A stretch of 45,666 nt of DNA from Nocardia thailandica NBRC 100428. GTDB lineage: Bacteria > Actinomycetota > Actinomycetes > Mycobacteriales > Mycobacteriaceae. How positions within the stretch are numbered: position 1 is the stretch's first letter; each line of letters opens with the position of its first letter. The notes below the pieces were generated by a model. It did not search any database. It saw nothing but the letters and a program-made list of their open reading frames with translations, and was not told the origin of the DNA. Of this stretch, positions 45,156 to 45,666 are shown in pieces. The DNA lies in contig NZ_BAGK01000206.1 in NCBI RefSeq assembly GCF_000308795.1, forward strand, positions 1-45,666. Reading direction: 5' to 3'. Made by a program: the position numbers and the translations under genes.

Positions 45156-45666
45156 TTGAGGCAGCCGAGCAGCGCAGGCCACCGTCACCGCTACACAGAC
45201 GAACACGCCACCCGGCACGATTCGGCGCCCACCTGGTCGCAGCACGAATCGTGGAATTCCGGCTGGTCCGGCACCGAGCAGACCTGGTCCCCCACCCGCG
45301 ACGAGTGGACCCCCGCCGACACCGGCGACGACTACGCCGAGGGCGAGTACTACGGCGACTACGCCGCCGCCCCCGAGCCGTCCTGGAACGCCCGCCCCGA
45401 GCGCGCCGAACCCCGGACCGAGGCCCCCCGCCGCACCGAGCGTCGCGGCGGCGCCCACCGCGTCCCCGCCCCGCCCGCCGCACTGAAGGGCCGCGCCGCG
45501 GTCGTCGCCGTCGCCGCGGGCGCCGTGGTCGCCGCGGGACAGGCCGCCATGGCCGACCCCGGCAAGCCGAGCGCCACCGTCGACTACCAGGCCGCGGGCC
45601 AGATCCACGAGATCGCCGCCTCCTCGGTCAATCACGACGTCGAGGCCCCCGGCGCCCCGCAGGTCC
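45156..45666 (+). CDS. N-terminal part of a probable M23-family cell-wall peptidase (partial)
   Basis: About 170 residues are visible before the window ends. They form a long acidic, Trp- and Asp-rich cytoplasmic segment, then RRGGAHRVPAPPAALKGRAA, and a hydrophobic segment VVAVAAGAVVAAGQAAMA that acts as signal anchor. The PPAALKGRAAVVAVAAGAVV part is typical of actinobacterial membrane-anchored M23 endopeptidases, and the neighbour of sucC in M. tuberculosis (Rv0950c) is such a peptidase. The LytM domain itself lies outside the window, so the assignment rests on this and on synteny. The start is TTG with AGGAGGA eight bases upstream. Confidence 0.7.
   Translation, partial: MRQPSSAGHRHRYTDEHATRHDSAPTWSQHESWNSGWSGTEQTWSPTRDEWTPADTGDDYAEGEYYGDYAAAPEPSWNARPERAEPRTEAPRRTERRGGAHRVPAPPAALKGRAAVVAVAAGAVVAAGQAAMADPGKPSATVDYQAAGQIHEIAASSVNHDVEAPGAPQV

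Noticed and set aside
1..45666. CRISPR array, prophage or insertion sequence
   Set aside because: No regularly spaced repeat with unique spacers, no transposase, integrase or phage structural genes were seen. The reverse transcriptase has no Cas or intron partner in the window.

Overview
The window comes from a high-GC, mycolic-acid-containing actinomycete, most likely Nocardia. The evidence is codon-position GC bias, nocardial (MspA-type) porin genes, an antigen-85-like esterase, a mannosyltransferase like mycobacterial MgtA, and long gene-order agreement with Mycobacterium tuberculosis as I remember it. No search was run, so orthologue names rest on recalled sequence and gene order.

Layout. 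(1) 1-9300: the start of an mgtA-like glycosyltransferase; a minus-strand operon of a GNAT-like protein, a ThiF/nitroreductase fusion (Rv1355c/MoeY type) and a GAF-GGDEF-EAL c-di-GMP enzyme (Rv1354c type); two tandem GyrI-like domain genes; a large YfhO/GT-C-like membrane protein; a small membrane protein. (2) 9383-11993: an Ag85-like secreted esterase, a standalone reverse transcriptase with altered retron motifs, and tRNA-Ala(CGC) with a strong hairpin terminator. (3) 12091-26734: a block collinear with Rv0981-Rv0996 (glpR, rimJ, glp/moeA, galU, 5-FCL, ruc, an Hsp22.5-like SAF gene, mscL, moaB2, pepD, mprB, mprA). It carries an insertion of two copies of a two-gene porin cassette. (4) 27103-31943: a conservon (histidine-kinase-like protein, roadblock protein, DUF742 protein, small GTPase) with a fifth, MHYT-like membrane gene. 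(5) 32336-35558: a small helical protein, then a divergent zinc-starvation locus with cysteine-poor L28, L33, S14, S18, L31 and L32 and the hibernation-factor-recruiting protein MRF, arranged around two near-identical Zur-like boxes. (6) 35559-37246: a tandem repeat, two copies of a hairpin-bearing dispersed repeat, a B-lectin/LysM gene and a lipoprotein. (7) 37247-45666: a block collinear with Rv0950c-Rv0957 (purH, purN, perM, an Rv0954-like gene, sucD, sucC and the start of an M23-type peptidase gene).

How the genes work together. Envelope stress is covered by MprAB with PepD; paired direct repeats lie upstream of both mprA and pepD. Protein stress is covered by ruc behind a CIRCE-like operator. 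Zinc starvation is covered by the Zur locus. Division is covered by Glp/GlpR, PerM and the Rv0954-like protein. Porins handle outer-membrane uptake.

The least explained items are the reverse transcriptase with its hairpin-rich leader, the covarying 5-prime hairpins of the duplicated porin operons, the dispersed hairpin repeat at 3-prime ends of minus-strand genes, and the MHYT-like conservon protein that lacks the Met-His motif.
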